Of a stretch of DNA of 64,000 nt, positions 1 to 8,652 are shown one piece after another. Below the pieces are notes generated by a model. It saw only the letters and a list, made by a program, of their open reading frames with translations. It was not told where the DNA came from and made no database searches. The stretch comes from Spongisporangium articulatum (GTDB taxonomy: Bacteria; Actinomycetota; Actinomycetes; Actinomycetales; Kineosporiaceae), in assembly GCF_044465595.1 (NCBI RefSeq), contig NZ_JBITLV010000003.1:496001-560000 (forward strand), given 5' to 3'. Both the position numbers and the translations under genes were made by a program. Numbering within the stretch: the stretch's first letter is position 1; every line of letters begins with the position of its first letter.

Positions 1-1
1 G

Positions 2-562
2 GACGCCGACACCGTCGCCGACCTGCCCCAGGGCAAGCGGTCCATGGTGCTGCCGGGCGACGACCTGACCGCCGTGAAGGACCCGGTCGTGATGCGGGAC
101 GGCGACGCCTGGCGGATGTGGGTCTGCGTCCACCCGCTCGACGACCCGGACGCCACCGACCGGATGACGACGTACCTGGCCACGAGCGAGGACGGTCTGC
201 GCTGGGACGTCGGCCCGGTCGCCCTGGCCGCGCGACCCGGGCGGTGGGACGCGCGCGGGGCGCGGGTGACCGCGGTGGTGGCGCACCCGTCGTCCCCGGG
301 CGACCTGGTCGCCTACTACGACGGACGGGCCACGGCGGAGCAGAACTGGCACGAGACCACCGGGGTCGCCACGGGCGGCGGGGACGGCACGTTCACCGCG
401 CTGGGGACCGAGCCGTTCGCACGCTCACCCGAGGGCGACGGCGCGCTGCGCTACCTGGCCATCGCCGCGCTACCCGACGGCGCCCAGCGCTTCTACTTCG
501 AGAGCAGCGACGCCGACGGCACCCACCAGCTGCGCACCCAGCTCATCCCCCCCAGTTCGTGA
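2..562 (+). CDS. Partial beta-propeller glycoside hydrolase-like protein (C-terminal part)
   Basis: The frame is open from the window edge, so the true start lies upstream and only the last 186 or so residues are present. The visible protein has the short blade-like pattern of five-bladed beta-propeller glycosidases (GH43/GH130/GH32-like): VVMRDGDAWRMWV, then TTYLATSEDGLRWD, then LVAYYDGR, each typical of one blade strand set. No signal peptide or catalytic acid can be assigned because the N-terminal part is missing. The TGA stop is part of a long palindrome (TGATCA). The next gene, a sulfotransferase, is convergent. The family call rests on pattern recognition only; substrate unknown. Confidence 0.6.
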   Translation, partial: DADTVADLPQGKRSMVLPGDDLTAVKDPVVMRDGDAWRMWVCVHPLDDPDATDRMTTYLATSEDGLRWDVGPVALAARPGRWDARGARVTAVVAHPSSPGDLVAYYDGRATAEQNWHETTGVATGGGDGTFTALGTEPFARSPEGDGALRYLAIAALPDGAQRFYFESSDADGTHQLRTQLIPPSS

Positions 563-644
563 TCATGGAAACTTCTACTGCCCCGGCGCGGGACCGGATC
601 GTCCCGCGCCGGAGCCGGCGGTAGAAGTTTCCATGATCACGAAC
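555..644. repeat. TGATCA-bounded palindrome, copy 1
   Basis: Perfect 24-nt inverted arms at 555-578 and 621-644 share the core GTGATCATGGAAACTTCTAC and its complement. A second inner stem lies at 583-594 (CCGGCGCGGGAC) and 601-612, so the whole stretch can form one long hairpin. The TGA at 560-562 in the left arm is the stop codon of the upstream gene. The right arm shares more than 20 identical bases with the copy near 43.02 kb. It sits between convergent genes and may act as a bidirectional terminator. Confidence 0.85.
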
Positions 645-658
645 GGCCAGGAGCGACG

Positions 659-1612
659 CTAGCGCGTCGACTCCTGGAACTGCCCGCGGGAGGTGGCGCC
701 CAGCCAGTCGCTGAAGTCGCGCTCCAGCAGGCGGGCGAGGAGCGCGTTGTCCTCGGCGAACGGCTTCACCAGCTCGGCCCGGACCGCGGGGTCCAGCACC
801 GGACGGCGGGCGTCGCCGGTGTGCAGCGCCCTCAGCAGCGGGACGCTGGCCCGGCGCCAGACCTGCGGAGGGGCGAACGAGCCCAGCCACGCACCACCAC
901 GGGCCACCCGGCTGAGCGCCCGGTGCCGCGGGGTGTCGTCGACGTAGGGCCGCGAGTTCTCTCGCGGTACCGACCCCACCCGGCCGGTCTCGACGCCCAG
1001 GAACTCGCACACGGCGTCCACCGCGACGGCCGCGTCGTTGACCAGGTCGCGGTAACGCAGGACGTGCACCTGCTCGCGCGGGAAGTGCTTGTACAGGTGG
1101 TCGAGCTGTTCCCCGTACATCCCGAGCCGGCTGTAGTGCCAGAAGGGGGCGAACCCGCGCTCGACCCGCTCGTCCTCGGCGGCCAGCGCCTCGGCGAAGT
1201 CGGCGATCGGTTCGAGGCCGTCGGAGCGCAGGTGCATCCAGTTCGAGTAGGCCCGGTCGATCGGGTCGCGGATGACGACGATCAGCTTGGCCCGCGGGTT
1301 GTCGTCGGCGATGCGTCGGTGGGAGTCGAGGTCGTAGAGGTAGAAGGGCGTGCTCTCCCCGCGCAGCTTTCCCGCGGGGGCGGCCTCGAACAGGGCCTCG
1401 TACTGCTTGCGCCTCCAGATCCACTCCTGGGCGCTGTGCGCGTCACCGGGACCGCGCTGGGTCGAGCGCGGCGGGCGGCGCTCACCCGTGAGGTAGAACT
1501 TCGTCTCCTTGGGGTTGGGCAGGAACAGTTGCGGGTGCTGCGTCAGGGCGGCGTGCAGCGCGGTGGTACCGGCTTTGGGCGCGCCCATGACGAAGAAATC
1601 CGGCAGGGCCAT
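659..1612 (-). CDS. Sulfotransferase family protein
   Basis: A 317-residue cytosolic-type sulfotransferase that would transfer sulfate from PAPS to an unknown acceptor. The 5'-phosphosulfate loop is GAPKAGTTAL at residues 10-19, and the 3'-phosphate-binding segment is IVVIRDPIDRAYSNW at about 111-125. The length fits the heparan-sulfate NDST-like/bacterial sulfotransferase group. No signal peptide or membrane segment is seen. It is transcribed toward the partial glycosidase-like gene, from which it is separated by a palindrome. The roughly 260 bp upstream (1613-1870) is less G+C rich around 1720-1800 and probably holds its promoter, but I could not assign -35/-10 boxes. The acceptor (glycan, lipid or small molecule) cannot be told. 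Confidence 0.85.
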   Translation of the reverse strand: MALPDFFVMGAPKAGTTALHAALTQHPQLFLPNPKETKFYLTGERRPPRSTQRGPGDAHSAQEWIWRRKQYEALFEAAPAGKLRGESTPFYLYDLDSHRRIADDNPRAKLIVVIRDPIDRAYSNWMHLRSDGLEPIADFAEALAAEDERVERGFAPFWHYSRLGMYGEQLDHLYKHFPREQVHVLRYRDLVNDAAVAVDAVCEFLGVETGRVGSVPRENSRPYVDDTPRHRALSRVARGGAWLGSFAPPQVWRRASVPLLRALHTGDARRPVLDPAVRAELVKPFAEDNALLARLLERDFSDWLGATSRGQFQESTR

Positions 1613-1870
1613 CAGGGGAGCCTTCCGTGGTCATGGCTTCGCTGGGTCAGGGGGTGCCGTGCAGGGGTACAGCGGATGGTGCCTGGTCGCCCATGGGGGT
1701 GGTGAAGCCCACACGGACATTGTCTAGCGTTTCGGTCCAATTTGCAGGACATGTTACGGCGGCCAGTGATAAGTGACTATTACCTCGGTGTGAGGAATTC
1801 CACGTGATCAGCCTTCGGGAGGCCGTCCGTCACTGCCGTGAACGCCTTGGTCACTAAGGGTTTTCGCGCG

Positions 1871-2788
1871 TCACCAGCGAGCGTTTCGCGGACGCTTCTG
1901 GCAGGTCGGGCAGAAGTGGGATGACCGGTTCATGAACTGCTCGCGCACGACCGGCGTCCCGCACCGCAGGCACGGCAGTCCGGCCCGCCCGTACACCGCC
2001 AGCGAGCGCTCGAAGTACCCCGCGCTGCCGTTCACGTCGACGTAGAGGCTGTCGAAACTCGTGCCCCCGGCGCGCAGGGCGTCGCCCATCACCGCCCGGC
2101 ACTCGGCCAGCACCGAGCGGACCACCGGCCGGGTCAACGTCTCGGTGGGCCGCGCGTAGTGCAGCCGCGCCCGCCACAGCGCCTCGTCGGCGTAGATGTT
2201 GCCCACCCCCGAGACCAGCCCCTGGTCCAGCAGGGCGCGTTTCAGCCCGGTGCGCCGTCTGCGCAGACGCGCGACCAGCGCCTCCTCGTCGAGCGAGGGG
2301 TCGAGCGCGTCCCGGGCGATGTGCGCGACCGGTTGCGGCACGAGGGGTTCCGGCGCCCGCTCGGACGCCCCGCCGGGGCCGCCGTCCGGCGTGGGTACGA
2401 GCGGTACGACCGACAGCCCGCCGAACATCCGCTGGTCCACGAACCGCAGCTCGCGCCCCTCGCGCTCGGGGACGCCGCCCGCCAGTCCCAGCCGCACCCG
2501 CAGGTGCCGCTCGGGCTCGCTGTCCGGCGGGACCAGCACCAGCTGGCCGCTCATCCCGAGGTGCGCGAGCAGCGCCTCCCCCGAGTCGAGGGTGAGCCAC
2601 AGGAACTTGCCGCGGCGCACGGCGTCCAGGATGCGCACGCCCAGCAGGCGGGCGACGAAGTCGTCGGGACCGGCGGCGTGGTTGCGGACCGGGCGCGGAT
2701 GGTGGACCTCGACCGCGGAGATCTCGGTGTCGAGGACCCAGCGGGCCAGGCCGGCGCGGACGACCTCGACCTCGGGCAGCTCAGGCAG
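1871..2788 (-). CDS. mutM: Formamidopyrimidine-DNA glycosylase (Fpg/MutM), CTG start
   Basis: Bifunctional glycosylase/AP lyase that removes 8-oxoguanine and formamidopyrimidines. The catalytic nucleophile of this family is the N-terminal proline exposed after Met removal, in the motif PELPEVE. Here the codon directly before PELPEVE is CTG (2786-2788), with GGAG six bases upstream, so I start the gene there (305 aa). An ATG at 2821 would place 12 residues before the catalytic proline. The beta-hairpin lysine (RRGKFLW, about residue 60) and the C-terminal zinc finger (CLRCG ... CPTCQK) are intact. The start overlaps the end of rnc by 8 bp, consistent with translational coupling. Family assignment is certain; the CTG start is a strong inference. 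Confidence 0.9.
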   Translation of the reverse strand: MPELPEVEVVRAGLARWVLDTEISAVEVHHPRPVRNHAAGPDDFVARLLGVRILDAVRRGKFLWLTLDSGEALLAHLGMSGQLVLVPPDSEPERHLRVRLGLAGGVPEREGRELRFVDQRMFGGLSVVPLVPTPDGGPGGASERAPEPLVPQPVAHIARDALDPSLDEEALVARLRRRRTGLKRALLDQGLVSGVGNIYADEALWRARLHYARPTETLTRPVVRSVLAECRAVMGDALRAGGTSFDSLYVDVNGSAGYFERSLAVYGRAGLPCLRCGTPVVREQFMNRSSHFCPTCQKRPRNARW

Positions 2789-3611
2789 GCTGGACTCCGT
2801 CGGCCGCAGCGTCCACGGCATCTGCGGCGTCCACGGTGCCGTCGGCGGCGCCGTTGGCCGCGCTCTGCGCCGCCAGTTCCTCGGTGAGGCTGCCGAACGC
2901 GGCGGCCGCGGCGGCCTGCTCGGCCTCCTTCTTGCTGCGGCCGCTGCCGGTGCCCCGGGCCTCCCCCTGCACCAGGGCGGAGGCGTGGAACAGCTTGGCG
3001 TGGTCGGGCCCCTCCTCGGTGACCCGGTACTCGGGCACCCCTCGGGAGGACGAGGCGGTCAGCTCCTGCAGGCTGGTCTTCCAGTCCAGGCCGGCGCCCA
3101 GCCGCGCGCTGGACTCCAGCAGCGGGTCGACGAGCCGGTGCACGAGGGCGCGGGCGACGTCGGTGCCGTGCTCGTAGTAGACGGCCCCGAGCAGGGCCTC
3201 GACGGTGTCGGCCAGGATCGACGACTTGTCCCTCCCGCCGCTGGCCTCCTCGCCCCGGCCCAGCAGCAGGTAGGCGCCGAGGCCGAGTTCGCGGCCCACT
3301 CCGGCCAACGCCCGCATGTTCACCACGGCGGCCCGCAGCTTGGCCAGCTGGCCCTCGGACATCTCGGGGTGCCGCCGGTACAGCGCGTCGGTGACCACCA
3401 CGCCCAGGACCGAGTCGCCCAGGAACTCCAGGCGCTCGTTGGTGGGCAGGCCGCCGTGCTCGTAGGCGTACGAGCGGTGGGTCAGCGCCATCACCACGAG
3501 CTCCGCGGGCAGGTCGACCTGCAGCGACGCGAGCAGACCGGCCGGGTCCGCTGCCGAGCCCGAACCGGTCCCGTTGCCGCCGTGGGTCCCGGCGGCCTCC
3601 CCGGTAGTCAC
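2781..3611 (-). CDS. rnc: Ribonuclease III
   Basis: Double-stranded-RNA endonuclease that processes rRNA precursors and structured mRNAs. The 276-residue protein has the signature NERLEFLGDSVL at residues 58-69, the second acidic cluster in DTVEALLGAVY, and a C-terminal dsRBD ending near GRSKKEAEQAAAAAAF. An Ala/Asp-rich tail of about 25 residues follows. The GTG start lies 7 bp after the rpmF stop, and the end overlaps mutM. The order DUF177-rpmF-rnc-mutM is classic for actinobacteria, so co-transcription is expected. Confidence 0.97.
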   Translation of the reverse strand: MTTGEAAGTHGGNGTGSGSAADPAGLLASLQVDLPAELVVMALTHRSYAYEHGGLPTNERLEFLGDSVLGVVVTDALYRRHPEMSEGQLAKLRAAVVNMRALAGVGRELGLGAYLLLGRGEEASGGRDKSSILADTVEALLGAVYYEHGTDVARALVHRLVDPLLESSARLGAGLDWKTSLQELTASSSRGVPEYRVTEEGPDHAKLFHASALVQGEARGTGSGRSKKEAEQAAAAAAFGSLTEELAAQSAANGAADGTVDAADAVDAAADGVQPA

Positions 3612-3618
3612 GGGTGGA

Positions 3619-3822
3619 TCAGAGGTCCTTGACCTTCCGGCCCTTGTACTCGAGATACAGCGGGGTGCCGGCGGAGTCGGTGACGACCTTGGCCTGGTGC
3701 GGGCGCGAGTACTCGACGGCGCTGCCCACGACCGTCTCGGTCAGGGTGGTCGGCGTCGCCTTCCACTGGGCGCGGCGGGACCGCGTGTTGCTGCGGGACA
3801 TCTTCCGCTTCGGAACGGCCAC
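3619..3822 (-). CDS. rpmF: 50S ribosomal protein L32
   Basis: A 67-residue large-subunit protein. The GTG start gives the canonical N-terminus MAVPKRKMSRSNTRSRRAQWK; the frame is open further upstream but those residues are not L32-like. The zinc-binding CxxC pairs present in some L32 proteins are absent, so this is the zinc-independent form. It starts 4 bp after the DUF177 stop and is followed by rnc 7 bp later. Confidence 0.96.
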   Translation of the reverse strand: MAVPKRKMSRSNTRSRRAQWKATPTTLTETVVGSAVEYSRPHQAKVVTDSAGTPLYLEYKGRKVKDL

Positions 3823-3826
3823 GCTG

Positions 3827-4354
3827 TCAGCTCTCCTTCGTCTCGTCCGGGGCTTCCGGCCCGGACGGTGCGTTCTGGGTGGCGGGCCCACTCTCGGCGA
3901 GCAGACCCTCCAGGGCGGCCCACCGGGGGTCGGCCACGTCGTGCACGTGCCCCGGGTGGTCGTCCAGCCGTACTCCGCATTCGGAGCACAGGCCGGCGCA
4001 GTCCTCCCGGCACACCGGTTGGAACGGCAGTGCGAGCACCACCGCGTCGCGCAGGGCGGGCTCCAGGTCGATCAGCTCGTCCTGCAGCTCGCGCACCTCG
4101 TCGTCCTCGTCCTCGACCACCCGGTCCGGGTAGGCGAAGAGCTCGGTCAGCTCGACGTCGAGGTCGAAACTGACCTCGCCGAGGCACCGGACGCACTCGC
4201 CGAGGACCGGCGCGTGCACCGAACCGCTGACCAGGACGCCCTCCATCACCGCCTCGAGCCGCAGATCCAGCTCGATGTCGGCGCCTTCGGGCACCCCGAC
4301 GAACTCGGTACCGAGTTCCGCCGGCGCGTGCACGGCGCGCTGGACCACCCGCAT
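3827..4354 (-). CDS. DUF177 (YceD-like) protein
   Basis: Homologue of the YceD/DUF177 family encoded before rpmF in most bacteria and linked to large-subunit rRNA metabolism. Visible marks are the Cys pairs CVRCL and CREDCAGLCSECG and the C-terminal HVHDVADPRWAAL. The ATG at 4354 is the first canonical start, but the in-frame upstream codons encode LDPRSPLVLDTRELGRRPG, which is the conserved N-terminus of the actinobacterial family. Translation therefore probably begins further up, most plausibly at an ATC codon (4418-4420) six bases after AGGAG. No ATG, GTG or TTG occurs in that stretch before an in-frame stop at 4481-4483. Coordinates given are the conservative ones. Confidence 0.9.
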   Translation of the reverse strand: MRVVQRAVHAPAELGTEFVGVPEGADIELDLRLEAVMEGVLVSGSVHAPVLGECVRCLGEVSFDLDVELTELFAYPDRVVEDEDDEVRELQDELIDLEPALRDAVVLALPFQPVCREDCAGLCSECGVRLDDHPGHVHDVADPRWAALEGLLAESGPATQNAPSGPEAPDETKES

Positions 4355-4494
4355 CTGACCGGGGCGCCGCCCCAGTTCGCGGGTGTCGAGAACCAGGGGT
4401 GAGCGCGGGTCGAGGCGGATGGGGTGCTCCTGTGTGGTGCTGGCAGAACCGAAGGAGCAGTTTAGGGCAGCCGTGCACGCCTACCCAAATCTGC

Positions 4495-5259
4495 TCACCT
4501 TCCCGTCGTGGCGCCCTCCTCCACGGCGGTCAGGTCGATCACCCGGCTCGCACCCTCGCGCCGGCCCCCCTGGGTCGGGAACGGGTCGTCCGGAATGTCG
4601 TCGTCGTGCTCCGAACCGGGGCTGGCCTGGGCCTGCCCGTCGTACGGCTCGTCGGCGGCGGAGGCCCCACGGGCGGCCGGGCGGGTGGCCCGGGCCACGG
4701 CGGCCATGTCGATCGCCCCCGTGACCGGCAGCACCGTCTTCCCCTCGACCTCGGGCTCGCGGCCCTGAGCCTCACGGCCCTGGGGGGCGAGGCCCCGACG
4801 CAGGTCGTCGAGGTCGCTGCGCTCGCGCAACCGGTCGCGGCCGCGCCGGACCTGGCCGGTCAGGCGCTCCAGGTCGGTCTCGAACGCGGCCAGCTTGCCG
4901 TCGCAGTACTCGTCGGCCTGGCGCAGCAGGCGGGCCGCCTCCTCGCGGGCCGCGTCGAGGATCTGCTGGGCGCGGGCGTTGGCCGTGGCCACGACCGCCG
5001 CCTCGGAGACGAGTTCCTCGACCTGGGCGCGGGCGTCGGCCAGCAGCTGGTCACGGTCGTTCTCGGCATCCTCGATCACCTGCTGGTGGGCCACCAGCAG
5101 GGCCGCCGCCTCGTCGAGCTCGGCGGGCAGCTCGGCCTTGGCCCGCTCGACCAGCGAGAGGATCTCGGCGCGGTTGACGATGCAGGACGCCGACAGCGGC
5201 ACCGAGGCCGCGCGCCCCACGGTCGCCGACAGCGTGTCGAGGGTTCGGCGCAGACTCAC
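4495..5259 (-). CDS. SepIVA-like coiled-coil cell-division/growth protein
   Basis: A 254-residue protein resembling mycobacterial SepIVA, a DivIVA-like factor involved in septation and cell-wall growth, and found at the same chromosomal position (between coaD and DUF177). The N-terminus RRTLDTLSATVGRAASVPLSASCIVNRAEIL matches that family, followed by a long Ala/Glu-rich coiled coil to about residue 165 and an acidic, proline-containing tail. The GTG start is supported by AGGAGG eight bases upstream; an upstream start would add a non-conserved stretch. It is alternatively annotated as an ATP-synthase-b-like protein because of the coiled coil. Function is inferred from synteny and family. Confidence 0.8.
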   Translation of the reverse strand: MSLRRTLDTLSATVGRAASVPLSASCIVNRAEILSLVERAKAELPAELDEAAALLVAHQQVIEDAENDRDQLLADARAQVEELVSEAAVVATANARAQQILDAAREEAARLLRQADEYCDGKLAAFETDLERLTGQVRRGRDRLRERSDLDDLRRGLAPQGREAQGREPEVEGKTVLPVTGAIDMAAVARATRPAARGASAADEPYDGQAQASPGSEHDDDIPDDPFPTQGGRREGASRVIDLTAVEEGATTGR

Positions 5260-5324
5260 CGGGCACACCTCCTGAATCGCCCACGGACGGGCAAGCGTCA
5301 TCGACCACCACCAGTGTGGCGATA

Positions 5325-5816
5325 TCAGCCCAGACGTTCCAGGAGGCGCGCCAGGACGACGTCGGGCACCAGGCCGGACACGTCACCGCCGTGGCCGGCC
5401 ACCTCCTTCACGAGGCTCGAGGACACGTGCTCGAAGGCAGGCTCCCCGGGCAGGAAGACGGTCTCCAGGCCCGTGAGGTGCCGGTTCATCAGTGCCATCG
5501 GCAGCTCGTAGGCGAAGTCGGTGCCGCTGCGCAGGCCCTTCACCACCGCCTGGGCGCCGATCTTCGTGCAGTAGTCGACCAGCAGGCCGTCGTGCACCGC
5601 GGCCACGGACACGCCGTCGAGGTCGCCCACCGTCTGCTGCAGCAGGTCGAGCCGCTCCTCGAGCGTGAAGGTCGGGCGCTTGGCGGGGTTGGTCAACACC
5701 GCGACCACCACCTCGTCGAACAGCGCGGCGGCGCGGCGGACGACGTCGATGTGCCCGTTGGTCACCGGGTCGTAGCTACCCGGGCAGACGGCACGGTGCA
5801 GGCTCTGCTCGCTCAC
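5325..5816 (-). CDS. coaD: Phosphopantetheine adenylyltransferase
   Basis: Penultimate enzyme of coenzyme A synthesis, transferring AMP to 4'-phosphopantetheine. The nucleotidyltransferase motif is GSYDPVTNGH at residues 13-22, and the C-terminal part has the EHVSSSLVKEV segment equivalent to the ISSTxxR region. Length 163 aa is usual. The GTG start overlaps the rsmD stop by 4 bp (GTGA), which fixes the start and suggests translational coupling. RsmD-CoaD adjacency is conserved across bacteria. Confidence 0.97.
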   Translation of the reverse strand: MSEQSLHRAVCPGSYDPVTNGHIDVVRRAAALFDEVVVAVLTNPAKRPTFTLEERLDLLQQTVGDLDGVSVAAVHDGLLVDYCTKIGAQAVVKGLRSGTDFAYELPMALMNRHLTGLETVFLPGEPAFEHVSSSLVKEVAGHGGDVSGLVPDVVLARLLERLG

Positions 5817-6373
5817 GAGGTCAGTCTCCCGTGCCACACGGCCGTCTCGCCGTAGCGGCGCACGTCGTGACGCACGACGCCCGCCGGCCAGACCGGCTCC
5901 ACCGACCGCGAGCTGCGCTCGACGAGCAGCCGGCCCCCGGCCGCCAGCCAGCCGTGACCGACCAGGTCGGCCAGGACGCCGGACAACTCGTCCTGGGGCA
6001 TCGCGTAGGGCGGGTCGGCGAACACGAGGGACGACGGGGTGCCGGCCGGGTTGGCCAGGTAGCGCTGCACCGACGACAGGACGACCGTCACCCGCTGGAC
6101 GCCGAGGGCGGCCACGTTCTCCCGGGCCGCCTGCACCGCCTCCCGGGAGGCATCGACGAGGACGGCGGACGCCGCGCCGCGGCTGATCGCCTCCAGCGCC
6201 AGCGCCCCCGACCCGCAGTAGAGGTCGAGCACGGTCGCGCCGTTCAGCAGCCCCTGCGACTCGATCGAGCCGAACAACGCCTCGCGCACCCGCTCGCTCG
6301 TCGGCCGGGTGGTCTCGCCCTTGGGCGTCACCAACCGGCGGCCGCCCACGCTGCCCGCCACGATCCGGGTCAT
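5813..6373 (-). CDS. rsmD: 16S rRNA (guanine(966)-N2)-methyltransferase RsmD
   Basis: SAM-dependent methyltransferase acting on small-subunit rRNA. The 186-residue protein has the SAM motif DLYCGSGALALEA at 50-62 and the catalytic DPPY motif at 120-123, with the usual N-terminal GSVGGRRLVTPKG that recognises RNA. It lies 26 bp after recG and overlaps coaD by 4 bp, so it is part of the recG-rsmD-coaD run. Confidence 0.96.
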   Translation of the reverse strand: MTRIVAGSVGGRRLVTPKGETTRPTSERVREALFGSIESQGLLNGATVLDLYCGSGALALEAISRGAASAVLVDASREAVQAARENVAALGVQRVTVVLSSVQRYLANPAGTPSSLVFADPPYAMPQDELSGVLADLVGHGWLAAGGRLLVERSSRSVEPVWPAGVVRHDVRRYGETAVWHGRLTS

Positions 6374-6399
6374 CCCTCTCCGTTCCTCCGGCCGTTCCG

Positions 6400-8652
6400 T
6401 CAGCCGCGTTCGAGGTAGATCTCGCGCTCGGCGTCCAGCCAGACCTGCATCGCGTCGCGCAGTTCCGGCTGCCCGCGCAGCTCGGGGTCGGCACCGACCA
6501 CGGCGACCGCCTCGTGCCGCGCCTCCTCGATCAGCTTCTCATCCCGCAACACCCGCAGGAGCCGCAGGGACGACCGGCCGCCCGACTGGCGGTTGCCGAG
6601 CACGTCACCCTCGCGGCGCTGCTCCAGGTCGACGCGGGCCAGCTCGAAGCCGTCGGTGGTCGCGGCCACCGCGTCGAGCCGCTCCCGCGCCGGTCCCTCG
6701 TCGACCTCGGTGATGAGCAGGGCCAGCCCGGGCGCCGACCCGCGACCGATGCGCCCGCGCAGCTGGTGCAGCTGCGAGACGCCGAAGCGGTCGGCGTCCA
6801 CCACGACCATCACGGTCGCGTTCGGCACGTCGACCCCGACCTCGATCACCGTGGTGGCGACGAGCACGTCGACCTGCCCGGCGGCGAACCGGCGCATCAC
6901 GTCGTCCCGCGCCTCGGCGGCCATCCGCCCGTGCAGCAGCTCGATCGACAACCCGGCCAGTTCCGGGCGCTCGCGCAGCTCGGCCAGGACGGCCACACAG
7001 CCGCGGGCGGGGCGCCGCGCCGCCGCGCCGCCGGGATCCTCGGCCACCGGCTCCAGCTCGTCCGCGTCGTCCGGGTCGTCGGGGCCCTCGTCCTCGCCGA
7101 TGCGGGGGCACACCACGAAGGCCTGGTGCCCCTGGCCGGCCTCCTCCGCGACCCGCTGCCAGACCCGGCCCACCCAGCGCCGGTCCCCCTCCGGGACGAC
7201 GTGTGTCGCAATCGGCGCCCGGCCCTTCGGCAGCTCCGTCAGGCTCGACACCTCGAGGTCGCCGAAGACCGTCATCGCGACTGTCCGCGGGATCGGCGTC
7301 GCGGTCATCACCAGCAGGTGCGGAACGGCCGGGTCATCACCGGAACCCTTGCCCCGCAACGCATCCCGCTGCTCGACGCCGAACCGGTGCTGCTCGTCGA
7401 CGACCACCAGGCCGAGGTCGGCGAACTGCACCTTGTCGGCCAGCAGCGCGTGCGTACCGACCACGATGCCCGCCTCTCCCGACGCCGCCTCCAGCAGCGC
7501 GCGCCGCCGCGACGCCGCGTTGAGCGACCCGGTCAGCAGCGTCACCCGCGTGCCCAGCCCCGCCAGGCCACCCAGGGCGAGGTCACCGAGCAGTCCGGAG
7601 ATCGACCGGTGGTGCTGGGCGGCGAGCACCTCGGTGGGGGCCAGCAGCGCGGCCTGACCCCCGGCGTCCACCACCGCGAGCATCGCGCGCAGCGCGACGA
7701 GCGTCTTGCCCGAGCCGACCTCACCCTGCAGCAGGCGGTGCATCGGGTGCGCCTCCGCCAGGTCCGCCGCAATCGTCGCCCCGATCTCCGCCTGCCCGGT
7801 GGTCAGCGCGAACGGCAACTTCGCATCGAGCGCCTCGACCAGCCCGCCGGCCACGGCCCGGCGCGGCACCGCCGGCTGCGCGCCGTCCACCACGCGCCGC
7901 CGGGCCAGGGCGGCCTGCATGACGTAGGCCTCCTCGAAGCGGAGCCGGTGCAGGCCCTGCTCGTAGGCGGCCTCGATCGACGGCGGCCGGTGCACCAGCT
8001 CGAAGGCCTCCCGCAGCCCCACCAGCCCGTGGCGGGCGCGCACGTCCGCCGGGATCGGGTCGGGCAGCTCGGTCAGGCCGTCGAGGACCAGCGCGACCGT
8101 CCGCTGGATCGCGCCCGAGTCGAGGCCGCCCTTCTCGGAGGCCGGGTAAACGGGCAGCACCTGGTTCAACGGGACGCCCTCGCGCCAGGTCTCCCCGAAC
8201 GTGTCTTCGATGGCCTGGAACGTGGGCTGGGCCAGCTGCCGGTTGCCCCGGTAGACGCTCACCTTGCCCGTGAACACGCCCCGCACACCGGGTTTCAGCA
8301 CCCGCTCGTAGTAGTGGATGCGGTTGAAGAAGGTCAGGTTCAGGCGTTGCCCGTCGGCGTCGCCGACCACGACGTTCATGATCTTGCCGCGCCGGCTCTG
8401 CATCTGGCGCACGTCGACCCTCTCGACCTCGCCGACCATCGTGACGAGCTGCTCCAGCGGCAGGTCCGCGACGCGGGTCAGCTCGTTCAGCTTCAGGTAC
8501 CGGCGCGGGTAGTGCCGCAACAGGTCGCCGACCGTGTGCAGGCCGAGGCTCTTCTCCAGCTTGGCCGCGGAACCGGCTGCGACGGAACGCTTCAGCGGGA
8601 GCGCGAGCTGGTCGGCCGGATCGCTCGGATCGGTCGGATCGGTCGGGGTCAC
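6400..8652 (-). CDS. recG: ATP-dependent DNA helicase RecG
   Basis: Superfamily 2 branch-migration helicase that remodels stalled forks and Holliday junctions. The 750-residue protein shows an N-terminal wedge/OB domain (about 50-250), Walker A GEVGSGKT, the DEQH box in VVVDEQHRFGVEQR, the motif TATPIPRT, and helicase C motifs ending in QLHQLRGRIGRG. An acidic insertion rich in Asp/Glu/Pro (DEGPDDPDDADELE) is probably a surface loop. The GTG start overlaps the DAK2 gene stop by 4 bp. Confidence 0.97.
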   Translation of the reverse strand: MTPTDPTDPSDPADQLALPLKRSVAAGSAAKLEKSLGLHTVGDLLRHYPRRYLKLNELTRVADLPLEQLVTMVGEVERVDVRQMQSRRGKIMNVVVGDADGQRLNLTFFNRIHYYERVLKPGVRGVFTGKVSVYRGNRQLAQPTFQAIEDTFGETWREGVPLNQVLPVYPASEKGGLDSGAIQRTVALVLDGLTELPDPIPADVRARHGLVGLREAFELVHRPPSIEAAYEQGLHRLRFEEAYVMQAALARRRVVDGAQPAVPRRAVAGGLVEALDAKLPFALTTGQAEIGATIAADLAEAHPMHRLLQGEVGSGKTLVALRAMLAVVDAGGQAALLAPTEVLAAQHHRSISGLLGDLALGGLAGLGTRVTLLTGSLNAASRRRALLEAASGEAGIVVGTHALLADKVQFADLGLVVVDEQHRFGVEQRDALRGKGSGDDPAVPHLLVMTATPIPRTVAMTVFGDLEVSSLTELPKGRAPIATHVVPEGDRRWVGRVWQRVAEEAGQGHQAFVVCPRIGEDEGPDDPDDADELEPVAEDPGGAAARRPARGCVAVLAELRERPELAGLSIELLHGRMAAEARDDVMRRFAAGQVDVLVATTVIEVGVDVPNATVMVVVDADRFGVSQLHQLRGRIGRGSAPGLALLITEVDEGPARERLDAVAATTDGFELARVDLEQRREGDVLGNRQSGGRSSLRLLRVLRDEKLIEEARHEAVAVVGADPELRGQPELRDAMQVWLDAEREIYLERG

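Noticed and set aside
2789..2821. ATG at 2821 as the mutM start
   Set aside because: It would add 12 residues before the catalytic N-terminal proline. The CTG at 2788, with a good Shine-Dalgarno, fits the enzyme chemistry.
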